NCBI GenBank assembly: GCA_023488865.1
Contig: JAMDDG010000321.1
Span: 1 to 8,123, forward strand
Reading direction: 5' to 3'
Origin: Bacteroidota bacterium
Lineage (GTDB): Bacteria > Bacteroidota > Bacteroidia > Bacteroidales > Prolixibacteraceae
DNA: 8,123 nucleotides
Under the pieces are notes generated by a model. The model saw only the letters and a list, made by a program, of their open reading frames with translations. It was not told the DNA's origin and did not search any database. Within the stretch, counting starts at the first letter, position 1, and every line of letters begins with the position of its first letter. A program made the position numbers and the translations under genes. Of this stretch, positions 6,868 through 8,123 are shown piece after piece.

Positions 6868-6898
6868 TTTGGAATACGGAAAACAGAAGCTATTTTTG
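6868..6898 (+). promoter_or_regulatory. tRNA-Pro promoter (TTTG-19-TATTTTTG)
   Basis: TTTG at 6868-6871 and TATTTTTG at 6891-6898 match both halves of the Bacteroidota promoter consensus, with 19 bp between them. Transcription would start near 6904, about 40 nt before the mature tRNA end. Confidence 0.7.
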
Positions 6899-6943
6899 CA
6901 ACCACTTTTAACAATTGAATTTAAGTTGAGAGTACAACAATTT

Positions 6944-7017
6944 CGGGGTGTAGCGCAGCCTGGTAGCGTATCCGTCTGGGGGGCGGGGGGTCGCAAGTTC
7001 AAATCTTGTCACCCCGA
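6944..7017 (+). tRNA. tRNA-Pro (anticodon GGG)
   Basis: A complete cloverleaf of 74 nt can be folded by hand. Acceptor CGGGGTG pairs with CACCCCG. The D stem is GCGC/GCGT and its loop contains GGTA. The anticodon stem TCCGT/GCGGG closes the loop CTGGGGG, whose positions 34-36 are GGG. The variable loop is GGGTC, and the T stem GCAAG/CTTGT has loop TTCAAAT. The discriminator is A. The following bases are CAA, so the CCA end must be added by the tRNA nucleotidyltransferase. The first-position G reads CCC and CCU proline codons. A C at position 1 with a TAGC D-arm start is typical of tRNA-Pro. It has its own promoter and terminator, and a decayed island begins just after it. Confidence 0.95.
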
Positions 7018-7036
7018 CAATTGAAAATCAATTAGT

Positions 7037-7072
7037 TAGGTCACTTTTGCAAGGGGGTGACCTATTTTTTTT
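7037..7072 (+). terminator. Rho-independent terminator after tRNA-Pro
   Basis: TAGGTCAC (7037-7044) pairs perfectly with GTGACCTA (7057-7064) around a 12-nt loop, and is followed directly by eight T (7065-7072). It begins 20 nt after the tRNA end. Confidence 0.9.
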
Positions 7073-7109
7073 GCCTTGTTTTTGAAGAAATTTACAAAGA
7101 AAACCAAAT

Positions 7110-7166
7110 ATTTGGGAATGTTTTATTAAAATTACACGCAGAATACACGCAGAATTTTTCCCAAAT
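7110..7166. repeat. Inverted repeat enclosing two 11-bp direct repeats
   Basis: ATTTGGGAA (7110-7118) and TTCCCAAAT (7158-7166) form a perfect 9-bp inverted repeat. Between them are two exact, adjacent copies of ACACGCAGAAT (7134-7144 and 7145-7155). The right arm overlaps the start codon of the integrase fragment (ATG 7165-7167). The position and symmetry suggest integrase arm-type sites or an operator, but this is inference. Confidence 0.7.
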
Positions 7167-7296
7167 GAACATTTATCCTGCCATTTTAAAAGAAGGTAAA
7201 AACAAAGAGCAAAAGGTAAATATTAAAATCCGGATTTGTTTGAAAGGAAAAGTCCGCGATACCGGGACCGACTTTTGTTTGACTAAGATTAAATAG
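7165..7296 (+). pseudogene. N-terminal fragment of a Bacteroidota tyrosine recombinase/integrase
   Basis: A 43-residue reading frame begins MNIYPAILKEGKNKEQ and continues KVNIKIRICLKGKVRDTGTD. This resembles the N-terminal arm-type DNA-binding domain of Bacteroidota tyrosine integrases: a first strand, a short Lys-rich turn, then an IRI...KGK...TGTD hairpin. Full-length integrases have roughly 300-450 residues; the core-binding and catalytic domains (Arg, His and Tyr residues) are absent and the frame stops at 7296. It lies just downstream of tRNA-Pro and its terminator, the usual place for an integrase of a tRNA-inserted element. The family call rests on pattern similarity over a short stretch and could be wrong; it is too short to act as an integrase. 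Confidence 0.55.
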
Positions 7297-7306
7297 CTAT
7301 TTCACT

Positions 7307-7576
7307 TTAATTTACGTTTATCCCTTTCCCTTCCGATAATTCCTTGGTGCAGAAGGACCATTCACAACATTTCTTACCTTCTTTTTTGGGCTCCAAGAAT
7401 CTTTTGGCCATTCCGTGTGATTTGACTGGAAGTGAAATTGCTTCATCTTCCTTTTGAAGAGCCTCAATTACCCGTTTCAATTCTTCAAAATTAAGACCAA
7501 GTGACAGAGGATAATAAATAATAGCTCTGATCATGCATTTTGGATCGATAAAAAATACGGCAAGAACCGCTGTTGA
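7307..7576 (-). pseudogene. C-terminal fragment of a Prx6-type peroxiredoxin
   Basis: The minus-strand frame ending at 7307 carries the second half of a 1-Cys (Prx6-like) peroxiredoxin: STAVLAVFFIDPK, then IRAIIYYPLSLGLNFEELKR and VIEALQKEDEAISLPV, which are highly characteristic. Near the end, CCEWSFCTKEL resembles the C-terminal CYDWWFCHKKL of some Prx6 proteins. The stretch between LPV and this tail is shorter than usual, so an internal deletion is likely. The N-terminal half with the thioredoxin fold start and the peroxidatic Cys is missing. Homology begins abruptly near 7576, exactly where a transposase remnant begins on the other strand. The ATG at 7606 lies in antisense transposase DNA and is not a genuine start. 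It cannot be catalytically active. Confidence 0.75.
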
Positions 7577-7710
7577 TGGAGGAAATAACAACAGAGGTTG
7601 AAGCATGGCAAATTCAAAGAAACAATAAAAATGCTAAGATTAATTGGCAGTTTACAAATGACCAGGCACGGATCAAACTCAAAAAACTTTATCCGTCAAT
7701 TTTAAATTAA
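7573..7710 (+). pseudogene. C-terminal remnant of an IS630-type transposase
   Basis: A plus-strand frame without a start codon of its own reads LMEEITTEVEAWQIQRN, then NKNAKINWQFTNDQARIKLK and KLYPSILN before a TAA at 7708-7710. The pattern AW...RN......NWQFT...ARIKLK.LYP is the end of many IS630-family DDE transposases. An in-frame stop lies at 7549-7551, so only about 45 residues remain; the catalytic Asp/Glu residues are absent. No terminal inverted repeat or TA duplication could be recognised. It abuts the peroxiredoxin fragment, suggesting that insertion or a later deletion broke both genes. The family name is from memory of the motif and carries some uncertainty; that it is a transposase end is likelier. 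Confidence 0.65.
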
Positions 7711-7762
7711 CGCAACACTAGTATTACTTGGTTGACATACCGAAAGTCGAAAAAAAGAAACC

Positions 7763-7947
7763 CTATTTTACCTTAATTAGTTTCTCAAGCCGATCCATCA
7801 TCTGGTCCTTTTCTTTCAACATGCGTTCATAAAGTGCGATTTTTTCTTCGTGAAGCTTTATTATTTGCTCAATGGGGTGAACGTTTGAAGTGTAATTTAC
7901 TGCAATTGCACCGTTATCAAAAGACCTTCATGTACTTTACTTTCCAT
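7763..7947 (-). pseudogene. XRE-family regulator with internal deletion
   Basis: On the minus strand an ATG at 7947 opens with MESKVHEG, the usual beginning of a Bacteroidota XRE-type helix-turn-helix regulator. The frame is then lost after a few codons. In another frame, from about 7918, the sequence continues as DNGAIAVNYTSNVHPIEQI and IKLHEEKIALYERMLKEKDQ, ending MMDRLEKLIKVK at the stop 7763-7765. This is the C-terminal coiled-coil tail of the same family. In intact members roughly 70-90 residues, including the whole DNA-binding domain, lie between these two parts. The join is near 7920-7925 and also shifts the frame. A plausible promoter survives upstream. It cannot bind DNA as an XRE protein. 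Family assignment is by motif recall. Confidence 0.65.
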
Positions 7948-7973
7948 AATTGCGGATTATTTTCCAGACAATT

Positions 7974-7981
7974 CAAAGATA
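7974..7981 (-). promoter_or_regulatory. -7 element of the broken XRE gene (TATCTTTG)
   Basis: TATCTTTG on the minus strand is a full TAnnTTTG match and lies 26 bp before the ATG at 7947, a usual distance. A clear -33 TTTG at the right spacing is not seen; the DNA there is T-rich on the minus strand. Confidence 0.4.
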
Positions 7982-8123
7982 AAACAATTTTAGTAAAAAA
8001 AGTAAAAGACTTAAGTTAACAAATATGACTTTAAGCGGCACACAGTCCCAGTGAGAAGTTCAGGTGGGACTACAGAAGAAGAATATAACTGTCATGTTTA
8101 TTGTTTCAGCGTTTCGGGGGTTC
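7982..8123. other. Non-coding end of window with a 7-bp hairpin
   Basis: I see no gene here. The clearest structure is AGTCCCA (8044-8050) pairing with TGGGACT (8065-8071) around a 14-nt loop, without a T-run on either side. The last bases, TTTCGGGGGTTC (8112-8123), look like the 5' half of a tRNA or tmRNA T-arm, but the window stops before the partner strand. On the minus strand short frames enter from outside and stop within about 30 codons. Confidence 0.4.

Noticed and set aside
7057..7164. Upstream extension of the integrase fragment frame
   Set aside because: It begins within the tRNA terminator and runs through the direct repeats; the integrase-like homology starts at the ATG at 7165.
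7307..7606. Intact 99-residue minus-strand protein
   Set aside because: Its first 10 residues are antisense to a transposase end and the rest is only the C-terminal part of a peroxiredoxin; listed as a pseudogene fragment instead.
7834..8019. 61-codon plus-strand gene
   Set aside because: It lies antisense to the XRE remnant, has a random-looking composition and shows no known motif.

Overview
The window looks chromosomal and comes from a member of the Bacteroidota, probably close to Bacteroidales or Marinilabiliales. Three things point there: a PorD (DUF4835) type IX secretion gene, a bamD-rpoZ-coaBC-porD cluster with the Bacteroidota-type short RpoZ, and several promoters that read as TTTG / about 20 bp / TAnnTTTG instead of the E. 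coli -35/-10. Shine-Dalgarno sequences are weak or absent, which also fits. All family calls come from reading the protein sequences; no search was run.

Layout. 1-190 is non-coding, low-complexity DNA with octamer tandem repeats. 3505-191 (minus) is an operon-like block: bamD (outer-membrane assembly lipoprotein), rpoZ (RNA polymerase omega), coaBC (two steps of coenzyme A synthesis) and porD (gliding/T9SS-associated). coaBC is split into two frames at a run of 11 A (coding strand), exactly one base away from an intact 398-residue enzyme. 3690-4934 (plus) is a PLP enzyme of the alpha-oxoamine synthase family (SPT/KBL/BioF-like), divergent from bamD. 5675-5037 (minus) is a secreted DUF1080 protein and 6773-5772 (minus) is thioredoxin reductase. 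6944-7017 (plus) is tRNA-Pro(GGG) with its own promoter and a clear terminator.

From the tRNA terminator to the window end (about 1.05 kb) there is no intact gene. Instead there are four recognisable fragments packed together: the N-terminal arm-binding end of a tyrosine integrase, the C-terminal part of a Prx6-type peroxiredoxin, the C-terminus of an IS630-type transposase joined to it head-on, and an XRE-family regulator that has lost its whole helix-turn-helix through an internal deletion. This is best read as the decayed remains of a mobile island beside a tRNA gene.

The genes at 191-6773 are ordinary housekeeping genes: envelope assembly and secretion, transcription, CoA and possibly sphingolipid synthesis, and thiol redox balance. 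I found no convincing new biological system. The most worthwhile follow-ups are the coaBC frameshift tract, the tRNA-Pro gene graveyard, and the small repeat architecture in front of the integrase fragment.
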